DNA of 64,000 bases from Rhabditophanes sp. KR3021 (taxonomy: Eukaryota; Nematoda; Chromadorea; Rhabditida; Alloionematidae): contig CAUJLY010000006.1 in NCBI GenBank assembly GCA_963281155.1, positions 10,230,001 through 10,294,000 on the forward strand, read 5' to 3'. Under the pieces are notes generated by a model. That model had not been told where the DNA came from. It worked only from the letters and a program-made list of their open reading frames with translations, and did no database searches. The translations under genes were made by a program, and so were the position numbers. Positions 11,864 through 26,000 of this stretch are shown here, one piece after another (within the stretch, counting starts at the first letter, position 1; each line of letters opens with the position of its first letter).

Positions 11864-14197
11864 ATTGAGCTTATCCTAAAGGCCACACCAAAGATATATA
11901 TTTAAGTGAAGATAGCTTTATGATTTTATTAAATCTTTTTATGGTTAAGCAATTTGCTTTGCCTTCATTCCAGCGAACTATTTTTTCGTTACTGGTTAAA
12001 GTTTATTACAATTAAAAATCGTTAAAAATTGGAAACTGTCGCTGGTCTCGAATTTCAGGTTTTTTATACAAATTGGATTACTTTATTACATATTAAATAT
12101 ATACAGTTTATCCGGACTTTAGTTTCCATTAAGGCTCCAACTTAACTTTCTATTTTCCCTTTTATCAACAAGACCTTATGGTAGACTTGTTTATTCAGCT
12201 ACTTCTTTCGCAGGTTAAATACAAAAATAATTAAATGAATTTTTAAAAGGTGTGTAAATATGAGAAGAAACCTCATTATTATGTTTATTACTATTCATCG
12301 AATATTACAAGAATAAATATTCTTTGTCTACGTTTTTCTCATTTACGTATTAACCTTCTTTTTATCTAATTTATACGTACGTACATTGAGCCTATGTTTA
12401 TTTATAAACTTTGCCGGAAAAGTTTTAAAAAGAATCATTATACTATTCAGTCTAATTATTTTTTAATAGGCTTAATCTGTGTAATAGATTACACACTTTT
12501 TTGTATACTTATCAAAACAGTCAGTATATTATGTATGAAACTTAAACTTAATCCAAGCATAATAAATATTATTTATTGAAGCTGAAGCGTATAATTATCA
12601 CAATTAGAAATTGTTTTATATTGTGAGATAAAAGTAATTTCATGTCAAGTGGACTTTTTGTACGTAGTAAGATGTGCAGAGTGTGCTTTTTAGATAAAAA
12701 CTGTGGAACTATTTCAGTTATGTCTTTATGCAAGTTATTAAAATTTAAAGTCCCGTTTACTTTTGGTGTTTAAACTATTAAATTGGTATGTAAATATTAG
12801 ATTCAATTTACTGCAGTAATTGTTGTTGCGATTTAGCCAGTTTTATGATTTGAGTTCAAAATATTTTTCCCTCCACATTTAAGTGACACCAAGAAGCGTT
12901 ATATCATCAAAAATAGGAACTATTCCTGTTACTACAAATAATCTTGTATTTTGCAATTTAACACTAACTTTTTTATTCAAATTTTTTGTTTAATTTGCTT
13001 TAACGGAGGAGTTTTTGAGCGATAACACACACTTTCGGAATGTCTCCTTTGTAGACATGTCCATATTTCAAATATGAATTGGATCATTTTATAAAACTTA
13101 CATGTAAGGAACAAAATGTCAGTAAGGTTCCTAGAATTTAAAATTCTAAATTTACTTCTTTAATTGGGAGATATACTTTTAGCCGATTCCTTCAACTCAT
13201 ATGAACATACTCTTTATATATTTGATTTGCATCACACTCAAAATGTATAAATAACAAAATTCAACAAAATTAGAGATAATTAAAAGTTAATTTTACTACC
13301 TACAGTTACTAATTTTATTTAAAGTTGATATTAATTCGATTCCACTCTCAACAGGCTAATATTATGCTAAATGATACGCACTTTGGGATTGAAGCAACAA
13401 AATTCTAACACATTATTAATGTATTTATTCATTTTGAATTCGGTTACAATTTATTAATTAGCTTAAAATTGATACTCTATCCTCAAACACATACAAAGCT
13501 TAAACTTTAGAAAGTTCTCTAAATAGTTTAGCTGGATTGACGTAAAAAAATAATTTATGTCCTGAATAGTCTTGATATACCTTAATTGCTGTATTTTAAA
13601 TTAGTTCGCGAAACTTGCCCATCTTTGAATCACGCCATAGTCCTTAAGTACACAATTAAAAAGTAAAAATATCTCCTCAAAAGTCGGTTATCAGGAAAAG
13701 CTAAGGATTGGGTATCAATTATCACATTTATAAAACTTTAAAATGTAAATGCTTCCTACATTAACACAAATTATCATCCCTCTTATTTTATAATCTGTAA
13801 CCATCTTTAATATAGTATAATATGTGTATGATTTCAATGAAATTTTACTTTTACAACATGTATTCCATTTTGGTGAGATATCTGAAGATATCTTTATAAT
13901 TTAAATTTTTCAATAATCATCTTACATTTATTATTTTATGCATATCGTATTACAAATGGTCGTAGATAATTACTTAAATTAATGAAATCAACCACCATTT
14001 GGTCAAAGCCTTCTTTTTTTGAATATATTTTAATAGTGTTAGTTTAGATTAAATTAACAAATATACGTTGACTAAAAACACTTTCAGCCGATGTGTTCAT
14101 AGAAAATGCATATTTGTTTACTATTATAAAAAAGAACACTTACAAGGAGGAAAGAAAAATTGAGATTGCGCAGTTGATTATCTTCTACCCTAATAAT
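11864..14197. other. Intergenic region, no gene recognised
   Basis: About 2.3 kb of AT-rich sequence upstream of the aminergic receptor gene, presumably including its promoter. No coding, RNA or repeat feature could be supported. Confidence 0.5.
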
Positions 14198-14202
14198 CAG
14201 CT

Positions 14203-16572
14203 ATGTCTTCTATTTTATTTAATAACAAATTTACGAACGTAGCCGACGACAATGATGCCGTCTTTAATACTCTTAAAAGTATAGCTTTGTTTTTGTTGGT
14301 GTTATGGACTATTGTCGCAAATTCTTTGGTCTTTATTGTCTTATACAAAAATCCAAGACTACAAACTGTCCCAAATTTATTAGTGGGAAATTTAGCTTTT
14401 TCGGACTTGTGTTTAAGTTTAATTGTGTTGCCATTGTCTTCTGTTTACGCAATTGCCGGTAAATGGATTTTTCCGGAGATGTTGTGTGTGATATTTGTAT
14501 CAGGTAAAGCGATTTAATTAGTTAATTAAATGATTAATAAATTGTAGCGGATATACTATGTTGCACCGCTTCCATATGGAATCTTTCAATCGTTGGATTA
14601 GATAGGTATTGGGCTATTACGTCGCCGGTTGAATACATGCAAAAAAGAAACAAAACAACAGCCTTCTATATGATTGTGTGTGTTTGGATATTTTCGGCTG
14701 TCATATCATTAGCTCCCCTTTTAGGTTGGAAGCAAATGGCAAGTCATGGAAACTTCAGAGTTGAAAATGGTTCAACTATTTGTGACTTTCTGGATTTGCC
14801 TAGTTATACGATCTACAGTGCAACGGGTTCTTTTTTCATACCAACACTGGTAATGTTTTTCGTATACTTCAAAATTTACAGAGCTTTTGCCAAACACAGA
14901 GCTCGCCAAATTTATAGACAAAAGGTAGGTTTGGTAGATTGTTGTTGGTCTCATCATAGTACATGAAAAATAATTCTAAAAAAGTAAATACTAAACTCAC
15001 TACTTATTTTACGTTCCATAAGCAAACTTTATGTTCTCTTTTATTTTAGCTGGCAGTTTCATCTCATGTAAGCCATATCTTTGTTCAATATGATGATTGG
15101 ATATTAATGAAGTTTATTATTTAATAATATATTCATATATTTGTTATTACTGTAATATGGGCTTCTATTATTGAATTGCACTTTTTAACAAGCTTTGCAT
15201 TTGTTTTGTTGCTTTAGGGCTTTTATTGTTTCATTTTTCGATATTTAAAAAAGACTTTTTGAATAAATATACAATATTTTGTTTAAGGTCATAAGAAAAC
15301 ATATTGAATCAACCATCTTACATGAAATCTCACATGTCTTACCTACATCTGACGAGTTTGCCAAAGAAGAGGAAGAAGATGAAAATTCTTCGAGTAAGTT
15401 ATCTTTTAATTCTATGATTCTTTATTGGCATACTTTTAACGAGACAACCGTTACTTTATTAATTTCATTTTTAGCCTCCAGTCAAGAAGACAACAATAAG
15501 AGAAATTGTACGAATATGCATATCAACAATGTCATTATTGAAGAAGATGAGGCAGCAATTAATGAAGAAGAAGACATCGTAATTAATGAAGAAGAAGGCG
15601 AAGAAGATGAGGGTTGTAAGTTACATGATATTGAAAACTCACAAGAGCAAATGGAGAGTATGAGAGCCGAGGCATCAGCAGTGTCAACGGATGTTATTAG
15701 TAGCGGAAATAACTTTAATGATATCAGTGTAAGTGATATTTTATGTAATTTTATATAAACCATTAATCGCTTCCTTTTACATCAAAATATTTTGATATGA
15801 GTTTTGAATATAAATATATGTATTTAATTTGGACTATTATAAAGAAACAAATGATGTGTCCTTTTCAGAATGAAACAAAATCTTCCCAACTAACTTCAAC
15901 TAGTAATGATAAAAGTTTTGAGCCACAATCAACTCCAGTGCCATTCGCAATTTTAAGAAGATTTAATTTACAAAAAAATAATGATGCTGCTGTCAAGATG
16001 CATAACAATATGGAGGGGGAATTTGTGAAAGGACGAAAATTAAACAGAGTGCCTTCAGGACCTCGCAAGAAAAAGTCAATAAGTGAGAAGAGTGTTGCCT
16101 TTCGAAAAGATTCATTCGAAGGAAAGAGACGTAATAGTACGGAATTAGCTTCGGCAGTCTATGAAAAAATAAACAAAAAACACATTAGACGTGAAAAGGG
16201 AATTTCTGGGTTAAGGAACAGCTTGCGCAATAAGCCAAAAGCTATTTCAGCAGCAAAAGAACGTAGGGGAGTCAAAGTTTTAGGAATTATTCTAGGATGT
16301 TTTACTATTTGTTGGACACCTTTTTTTATTATGTATGTATTAGTTCAATTTTGTGATTCATGTACTATGAATCCTCACATCGAGATGTTCATAACTTGGT
16401 TAGGATATTCAAATTCAGCTATGAATCCAATAATTTACACGGTAACTTTGCAAAGTTGATTTAATACGTCAAATAATTAAATGTTTAGGTTTTTAATCGC
16501 GACTACCAAATTGCTCTCAAAAGACTATTTACATCAAATGAAAAGATGGCACTACTGAATTCTAAAAGATGA
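14203..16572 (+). CDS. Aminergic GPCR, probably octopamine/tyramine receptor
   Basis: Exons 14203-14503, 14548-14924, 15288-15393, 15475-15728, 15869-16441 and 16489-16572 join in frame to about 564 aa. All seven helices are visible. Helix 3 has Asp3.32 (residue 102), the amine anchor, 17 residues before DRYWAIT. Helix 5 reads YSATGSFFIP, placing Ser at both 5.42 and 5.46, the pair that contacts phenolic or catechol hydroxyls. Helix 6 has CWTPFF, and helix 7 has WLGYSNSAMNPIIY with Tyr7.43. The third intracellular loop is very long (about 250 residues), with an acidic Glu-rich part (exon 5) and a basic part (exon 6), typical of Gi/o- or Gq-coupled amine receptors. Ser5.42/5.46 favours octopamine, tyramine or dopamine over serotonin. 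C. elegans octr-1, ser-3/ser-6 and tyra-3 are candidate relatives; I cannot choose among them. ATG lies 2 nt after an AATCAG acceptor. An optional 18-nt exon (15050-15067) would add six residues in frame. Confidence 0.9.
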
Positions 16573-19500
16573 TGTATTTATCTCAAACACAATAATACTT
16601 GTTGACAATTGGTCTCACAAAATAACATAAAATACTTAATAATAAATTGTTACCATATACACTTTTTAATAAATAAATAAAAACCTTATCTCATCAATTT
16701 ATCTTTTTATTTAATAGTTGTTTGCTATTTTGAACAATACACTTTTAAACATTCTTGTCTGTTACCTCATAAACAATGCTATTTGGTGTAATTTATTTGA
16801 TAAATAATTAGTCATCCAGATGTATATTGCTTTATTTTATTAGAAGCATTAATTTTTTAAGGTTCCGCTTACAATTAAAGCTCAGTTGAAGTTACTTTTT
16901 TATTTTGAATAAAGAAACTCTTTTAATGTATCATGCCTGATTAATCGTTGTTAATTTTGGAGACGTTTAATTTTTATTAATTCATTAACATACTCTAATG
17001 TGACTACTTTTTGTTACCTTAAATTAATGAGCCACCAATAACTGTATAATAATTTGCAGTGGTTTTTGTGATGTCATTAAAGTGTTGGCGCTTTAGTTGG
17101 TACTATTTTTATTAATTTGTTAGTTATTACTCTTTTTTATTAATATCCTATTCTTCTTAACACAATGGTCAGCAACAAATTTGGTGTGCATTCAAAAATC
17201 ATAATTTTAAACTAAAGCAATGACCAAGGGTATGAAAAGAAATTGGTGAACACTTAAACTAGTAGTGCTCAACTGAATAAAAGAAAGACGTGATTTCGCT
17301 GATGTAATCAAAGATACGCATTTAATAATAATAAGATATAAAAAATCATTTAATCAAAATAACCATCTTTTTTGAGCAATTGCTATAAATTAAAGGGATG
17401 TAGTTTTTTGTGAACAATTGTTACCCTAAATTGGTGTGTTAAAAAGTCAATTTTAAACTTTAAATTAATTTAAAACATGCTAACAATCAAATGTCAACGG
17501 AATTCCTTTTCCAATTTATCAAAAAAATTATGTATATCAAGGTTTTTGATAAATAAAATTGATATAAACAGTTTAACAAGATTTTGTTTGTTATATCTAT
17601 AGCAATTTGTACGATGCACAATTTTCAAAGGCCAATTAATAATCAAACATTTGAAGTCAAGCTTTTTATACAACCAACGCACCATCAACTTTTCCTTGAA
17701 GAATTTGTTCGTCTATATTAATTTTTGTTACACCAGTTTTAAATCTCAACTATAAAATTTATTCTATTACCTTAAATTTATTACTTTTTTAAAGCACACA
17801 CTACTTTTTTGCGTAGTTTTTTAACTTAAATATGGTAAAATTCATCGTATCAAAACTGAAATCAAGTATTATTAGCATAAGACTGTGCAGTGCATCTCCC
17901 TTTTTTACCGTTTCAAAATAAAAAATAATAAATTTAAATGAAGAATATACCACCTACTGTAGATTCTTAACCGGTACTTCTTGGATAAATTATATTTATC
18001 TATGTAGCAAAGTAATTTAATCAGTCCCACACTAATCATTTCATTATTTCTTCCTAACTTTTATATATCTTTTATGGATATGATTATAAAGTACGTTATC
18101 ATATTAGATTGGTAAATCAAAAAGATACATACAGCCGCTACTACTCATCATTTATGCCTCAGGTCATGAAATTTCGGTTGGTCGTACCAAAAGACCTGAT
18201 GAAACTTTCGATATAACAATTTAGAAAAAATCATCCTTAAAATGTAATTTGACGGTGTTTAAAAAATTATTAAAAATGTGCATTAAATTTTATTAAATGT
18301 TCCATGAAACTATCTTACTAAAGTGATAATCATTCTAAATTTAGTAGACATTTATGTTTCAGTTTAAGTGTATATAAATTTACTTTGGAAACATATAGTT
18401 TTAGATCTGCCAAAAGACATCTTTAAATGTTACTTTCTAGGAAAGTAATTTGTGCAAGATCCACTGCATTATTATGATTGAATGACATCTCAAATTAGCA
18501 TACTAAATTACAGTTAATCATTTTTGATGAAATAAATATTGCGCTAATCAACTTTCTTCTACATAACTATCAACATACACATCTATTGCATACTAATTTT
18601 GTGATCAAGGTATTATTTATTACAAACAGATTTGTTACCAATAACAATAGTAGTCGGTGGAATGTGTATCTATGCATATCAAAAATTTTTAAGGTTATTT
18701 TTAATTAAAGTTGAGGAATTTCATTTAATGAGATGCTTAAAATGGTGAATAATCAAAGACTCTTTTTCTGTTTTAATTACTATACTATTCAAATATCTTT
18801 TTTGATTGAAAAGACTTATCATTTCCGTTTTTCCGCACGGGTTAGCTCGTTCAAGGATCCGTTCATCGTTGAGATGACTTTTGCATGTGCAGTTAAAATT
18901 ATATCTAAAGGTTACTTCAAACCTCAACAATAACTTTTTTTACTCAATTGCCCTTGGCTATGAAGATTGAAAGTTTCAAAGTCTTTTTGTATTAATATTA
19001 ATACCTTTTTAGGATCATTCTGGTTACTTTTAAGTTCCCATCTCTGGTTGCTAACAACATATTTTACAAAAAATACCAATTAAAAGGCATATTTAAGTTG
19101 GATTCAAATTAGTATTAAAGCATTAAGAGCATTAAGAGTATCTTTGTACACATATTTTTACGCCTATTATTACTACAAGTTTACACATATTATTGCGAAA
19201 TTGGATGTTACAACCTTTCCGGTATCTTTATTATATAAGATCATTTCATATGTAATAAAAAGGCGCTTCTTGATTCCGTTTAAATTTTCCTTTTTAATAA
19301 TGTTTTGTCTTGTTCATTTACAATGGTGTGTTGGACGATGTTGACGCTAGATACCTTAACTATAATTGCATATAGTAAAAATATACACACAATTTATATA
19401 TTCTACCTACTACCTAAAGCATTCACCAGATTAGGAAAAAGACACTGTTAAACATACCAATTCATATATTATTGTTTCTTTGTCTCATACAAATATCATA

Positions 19501-20028
19501 GAAGGCGTGCATTAATTTGTTTCCAAAAAATATTTTCACTTTTACATGCCCACAGTAGGAATTTATCACTCTTATTGCCCTCGACATCATATAACACATC
19601 TTATTGCTTCAACATCATATTGTTTCTTTTGATGTGTCATGTCAGCTTCTTATTAAAAATTAGTTATTACAATTGAAGTCAATTTGGTTGGAGGTGTCAT
19701 TGTATTAGGATGTTCCTTTTGACGTAAACCTTTCCATTTTCATTACATTTCTTTATATTGTCTGCATGATTGTATAGATACACTCAATTGCTACAAATGT
19801 GTATATTATTTAATCATATACGTTAACGATGCAATAGATAAATAATTGTAATTATTATTTTCATGTCTCTTTTCAGTTTCCTCTGATTTGTATTACTATT
19901 TAACGGGATTTCCACCAATTAATAATCAAGCGCAAAATAAATTATCACCTGTTAATGGCATCTTAATCTAATATCTTTATTTACCAACAATTCAAAAAAC
20001 AAAACCCTAATAAACAAAGTCTTTGGAA
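16573..20028. other. Intergenic region, no gene recognised
   Basis: About 3.5 kb of AT-rich sequence between the receptor and the giant PAN-domain gene. AATAAA-type signals at about 16671-16682 could end the receptor mRNA. Overlapping short open frames on both strands at 18721-18933 lie in a slightly GC-richer patch, but neither looks like a protein. An imperfect inverted repeat (CAGGTC...GACCTG) lies at about 18160-18203. Confidence 0.45.
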
Positions 20029-23000
20029 ATGTTGCCATTCAGGCATTTAATCAATATAAGGGCCATCGTCCTGATTACCATATTAGGTATATCAACCATC
20101 GCCCAAAGTGCTCCTCTTAGCGGTCCAGCACCACAACAAATATGTAAGTTTCCGGTTTTCATATCTGATTATTCCATCTTATCAAAATGTTATTGTTCTA
20201 ACTCATAAATTAAACTTATTTCGAAGGTATATGAATAACATACTTTTGATTTATGATATTCAAAAATGTATCTGAAATAACTTTTTCCCTACACTGACCC
20301 TCGCTTTTTGATGATAAGGAAGGGGAAAGGTTCAAACTTGTTTAGGAACATTTTAATATATACATCACCACAACCACCATCATCTTCAGTATATTAGGCA
20401 ACGGTTAATCTAAACAATGCAACCCTTAGTTAACAGGTTCTTTAGCTTTTTGTTTTTTGGACGTTGAAAATGGGTATGAATTGCAGCACCAAAAGTGTGC
20501 TAATTACTTCTCAAATAAGGATAAAAAGTAGATATCTGTACCATTCAAAATAGAATAAAGAAAAAAGTTATGAGTGTTTCCTTTTGATCTCAAATATTAA
20601 TTTTACCTTTTGTCATTAAGTTGGGCATAATGATAATATCTAGTTTTGTCATTACCTACACAAGGTTAAAATATAGAAAGTAAATTATTTAATGCAATAG
20701 ATCACGTCAATTTCCTGTAACTGAATACGTTTATATTAATGATTTGTATGTTTGCAATTGACGAAACATATTTTTGTAAGCTACAACCATTACTCCTAGA
20801 GCAAAAAGGAAGTTACTTTTTTAGTATATAGAAACCTTCTTAATCACTTATTTCTGTTTATTTGGTGAATAGATTTAAGATGATACACTTAGATACTTAG
20901 ATGATGTGGTAAGAAAGTACCTGCAAAAAATGGAAACGGCATTAGTATTTGTGTGCGCACTATTTTGTTACATCTTTTTCCTTTATCATGTTGGAGCAAT
21001 CATGGTGACCAGAACAAATTAACCTTGGCAAAAATAGAAATACAAAAAGAAGGTATTTTTGGTTGTCAGCTAGAGCAAATTTTAAAAACGAGTCATAAAT
21101 TTTAAGTTCTCCTTAATACATTCCCAAATATACACAATCTTGATACCATTTCTTCATAAGCCTAACACACTATGCCACATAAAATTAATTGATCAACCAA
21201 AACTTTTTATAAAGAAAAACCTTGAAAGGTAATGGGTGTTCAAGTAAACTCACATTAACTATATTTGCCAAACTTTTGCCAGCTTTGTTAAAAAATGATG
21301 TATAAATTAAGCAACAAGATGTAATGATGCGATAAGTAAGATCAAAGTAATTTGGTTATTCACAAAAAAGATTATGATGATTCACATAAATAATTTGACC
21401 ATTTTTAGCCGACTGCTTAGGCAATGGAATTTATGGGTATGTAAATGAAACACAAATAGGCAAAAGAACAAATTATGTCCATCTAGAATTGAATAATCTG
21501 GATTTGCAAGAATGTATTAGACAATGTTATGGAAATCACTTTTGTTATTCGCTTTTGTATGATGAGTCAATTGCTAATAAGTGCGTCTTTTACTACCACG
21601 CCGCTTATAATTGCTCTGCTTCCGCACTAGCTCCAACCCGAGACTTGAAGTATGTGGGCAATGCGATTACCTTGGATTGTATCAAATGCCCTGCCAATGG
21701 AGATATTATGACAACAACTCCTGTTTCAATTGCTGGAAATATTAATGTTGAATTACCACAGTCTGTTGACAAACATGCCGGAACTCATTCTGAAGCAAGT
21801 AAGACAATAAACTCAGACAAAGGTATGGCGGAGATCTAAAAAGACGAGTCCTTGTTCAGCTTCCTTTATTGATTGATCGTTTTTATTATGCAGACACTGT
21901 TACTAAGACTGATATTAATTAATTGTTTATTTACAGATAAAAGTGCGAAGGATTCTACAGAAAAGAAGTCAGGAGATGTGTTTTCGTCAACTATTAATTC
22001 AGGTAATTTTAAAATAAACAAACTACGCATTCCAAAAGGGTAAAAAAGATGTGATTTGCATGTAAGAGCAATCAAATCTTGCACCTCTTGAAAATTTGTT
22101 TTTATTGATAACAGTACACAACAAACAACAAGTTTATTAGTCACCAAAGTCTGAAATTTTGCACACCTATTCGTAACAATCAAAAAAACTTCTTATTCAT
22201 AAACTTTATTTTAAAGAGGGTATAAAAGAATAGGTAACCTTTAGCATGATAATTAACAAAGCAATATATAATAAACTTTGCTAAATTGTTTGTGTATAAA
22301 GGAATGTAAGGTGATGGTGACAAATATGTAGTAGCAACAACCTGTTTGAGATGAGTAATGAGAAGTCAAAATAATTAAAAGATATTTTTTGAACAATTTG
22401 CATTTTTTAATCAAACTACGATGAGTGTCGTCGAATTTGTACTCTTATTTATACTCTAATTTAAATAATTGTCCGTTCTTTTCTTTGAATAAGATCATAA
22501 TTTGGTGTCCTTCATATATCATTGGTATGCAAGATGATGTACTTGTATAGACGATAATTAATAAAAAATGTGTTGACTCACAACTGCATATTCCAAAATA
22601 TATTCCCTTTCAAGTAATTAATCAAAGAGCTATAAATAATTTCAATTGAAGGTTTGTGAATCACTAAACAATGATAGGGTAGATAGGAAACAACATATAA
22701 ATATAGCGATCACTTAATTTCCTTTTTCACAAGCTTGTTTGAAGCAAACAATAAGCCTACTAATTATTTACCGGTTGTTTTAAATAACTGAAATGTGGTT
22801 TTAACTAAAATTAAAAAGATGGCACTTTTTTAGAAGAATGTTCAAGCGGGTCGTTTGAATTTGTGCCCAATTATGAGGATGTAGGGGATGATGAACTTGA
22901 ACTCTTTTCTGACTCCAAGAATGACGTTCCCTCACCAAAAGATTGCATAATGGAATGTCACAATAAGTTGTGTGATTATGCTTATTACATTCCATCCTCA

Positions 23001-26000
23001 CGAATGTGTTATTTTTCTCCGAATACACTTGGTTTTGATTCAAATTGTACGATGAGACAAAAGGGACATTTTAAAACGGGAATTGATTCAGACAATACAT
23101 TGCCAGTCCAATTAGAATGTATTCGGTGTAATGAAAATAAAATTGAATTGAATAAAAGTGATCATAAAGATGGTAATTAAAGATAATAAAATAAAATTGG
23201 AAGTAAACGGTATAAATAAACTTGTTTTTAGGAGAATGGAATTCGATGACTGTGAATGCAGGAGACGCTGTTACATGGCCAACTAATTTGGAATTATCAG
23301 GACATTGTTTGATTGCTTTTCAAGTTGATGTGAGACCAGAAGCTGCTCAAGGTTTAACCTTCGTTCAACAAATTCCTGTTCAAACAGTTGAAGAGTGTGG
23401 TGCTCTTTGTTACAAATCTTCCTGCACTAGAGCCGTCTATGAACACCACGCATATGGAAACGCAACTTGCAAGTTGAGTGATTCTAAGCAAGATAATTGC
23501 GCCGATGGTCTTCAACAGCATTACAAATTCTGGACTACAGAGACGATTACTTTGCAATGTTTGAGATGTTTAGCAGCTAAACCAACCACCAGATCACACA
23601 GTGCAAGTTATTTCCCAACAACTTCAATTCCAACTACTACGACCTCTGCAACTACTGTTGTTTCTTCGATTGAGAATGAATATGGATCTTCTGAGACGAA
23701 GGTTTTGAAAACACAACCTACTCAGGGTAAACATGACGAGGACAAGGGCAAAGAAGTTAATGATGAGGATAAGAGTGGAGAAAAGGATGGCCATACCACG
23801 GCTGGACCACCATCTTCCGCTCCAGTTGATGAGAAAGAGGTTAGTCCAGTGGGAAGTTCTCATTTGAGTACTGATAAACCTAAACCTAACCAGGCTACAA
23901 CTTCCAAATCTGGTGAATCAACAACTGCCAAACCATCCGAAACTACTGAAGCTGGTTCAACTAAGCCTTCCGAAGTAACCAAAGTTTCTGAACCAACTAC
24001 AGTCATTCCTTCTGTTGAAAATAAAGCTGCTGAAGCAACCACATTAAAACCAGCTTCGGAATCTGCTACTGTTAAACCAGAAACCAAATCTCCGGAATCT
24101 ACTACAGTCAATCCATCTGATCAAAATAAACCTTCCGAACCAACATCAATTAAACCAGAAACCAAGTCCTCCGAATCTAATACTGTCAAACCATCTGATC
24201 AAAATAAAACCTCCGAACCCACTTCAGCGGCACCCCAAACTGAATCTTCTCAATTAAGTACATCTAAACCATCTGAAGAAACTACAGCTAAGTCAATTGA
24301 AACAACATCAAAACCTTCTGAAGAAAGTTCTATTTCAACAGAAGGTAATGCTGCAACTGAGTCTGGATCAAGTTTAAAGCCTATTCAATCCACAGAAGCA
24401 AATATTGTCAATGAGTCGGGAACAACTTTGAAGCCTATCCAATCAAACAATGCCAATTCATCTCCGCTTTTTGAAAGTACGACATCCCCGACATCTGCTT
24501 CCTCCTCCTCGGAAGAAACATCTCTTGAAAAAACGACGAAAGTACCCTTCCTCCTGACAGGGACATTAAATGATACGTTATTCATGCAAGGATGCATTGT
24601 TACCTTCCAAATGAAACAATTCAATCCAAAAGAAGACACAGAAGAATCTGCCTTTGAATACAAGACAAATGCCACAACAGCCGCCATTTGTGCCACCAAA
24701 TGTTTTAATAATGGATGTACAGGAGCTTTCTATGATACTGAAAATCATCAATGTATTTTGCAATTAGGAGCTGCTATTCCATGTACTAATACACCAATTA
24801 TGATTAACTATTTTCCGGAGAAACCTGAAAAGATTAGGTTATTCTGTCTTACTTGTACCACAGATTTAGCTAGATTTGAACCTAAAAATAGTAAAGAAAC
24901 GACTGTTGGGAAGGTACAAATTCAAGAGACAACAACTATTAAATCAGCAGTAACAACAAGTGCGGAAAGTAAGTTTATTCACATCTACTCCTGATTTTGA
25001 TCACATTGGTGAATCAAGTGGAGAAACTGACTTAAAGAATGAGAAAATTAGTTCAACCACATCTAGACCACAAGTAGCTTCTACTGAATCATCTGGTAAA
25101 GGTGAAGGTTCTACAATTCCACCACAAGTCACTACTGAACTTGTTTCTGAATTGACAACAGTTGAATCGTCTGGAGAAGGTGAAGTTAAAAGCACAACAG
25201 CACCAACAACTGAGACCCCTGAATCTTCTGGAGATGGAGCAATCAAAAGCACTCAAGCACCAGTGTCTGAAACTACAGTTGCTTCAGAAAAGAGCACTCA
25301 ATTGCCAGGATCTGAAAGCACAGTCGCTTCAGAAAAGAGCACTCAATCGCCAGTTGTGACTGAAAATATTGCTACCACTGAATTAATTGAAGAAAAGAGT
25401 AGTCAATCACCAACTACTATCCAATCTGAAAGTTCGGGTTTAGAAACAACTTCTGCTATTCCAAGTGGGGATCAAAAAACTGAAAGTCCCAAAATTGAGG
25501 AGTCTGTTCATTCAACAAATGGAGCAAGTGAATCAACTACAACTGCCCCTGTTGATCAAACAAGTGAATCTGCATCTTCGACAACCACTGAACCTTTGGT
25601 AACTCCCCCAGCAACTGAAAAGCCAAGTATCCCTGAATTAGAGGAGGAGAAGAGTACAATTGGCCCAGTTGAATCTTCTGGTGCGGAAATGAGCACAGCA
25701 GCACCAATTGTATCTGATCATGCCCAAACTACAATTTCATCTGAACCTTCGCTTGCTGTAACAACCGAAGCTACTAAGGAAGAAATCAAAACAACTTTAT
25801 CAGAAGCAGCAAGTGGCAAAGTTACAGTCAATCCAAATGAATCAAGTGGTGATCTATCTCATTCTACAGTTCATGCCGAACCCAGCCTAGAAACAACCAC
25901 TTTACACTCAACCAGTGAAAGCTTTACTCAATCAAGTATCGAGGCAAGCTCTTCGGGGCCTGGGGAAGTTAAAGGAGAGAGCGTTACTCCAATAAATGGG

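Noticed and set aside
18150..18215. Possible small hairpin RNA (CAGGTC...GACCTG)
   Set aside because: The stem is only six pairs with a large loop and no longer precursor-like pairing was seen.
18721..18933. Overlapping frames on both strands in a slightly GC-richer patch
   Set aside because: Neither translation looks like a protein and no splice or polyA context supports either one.
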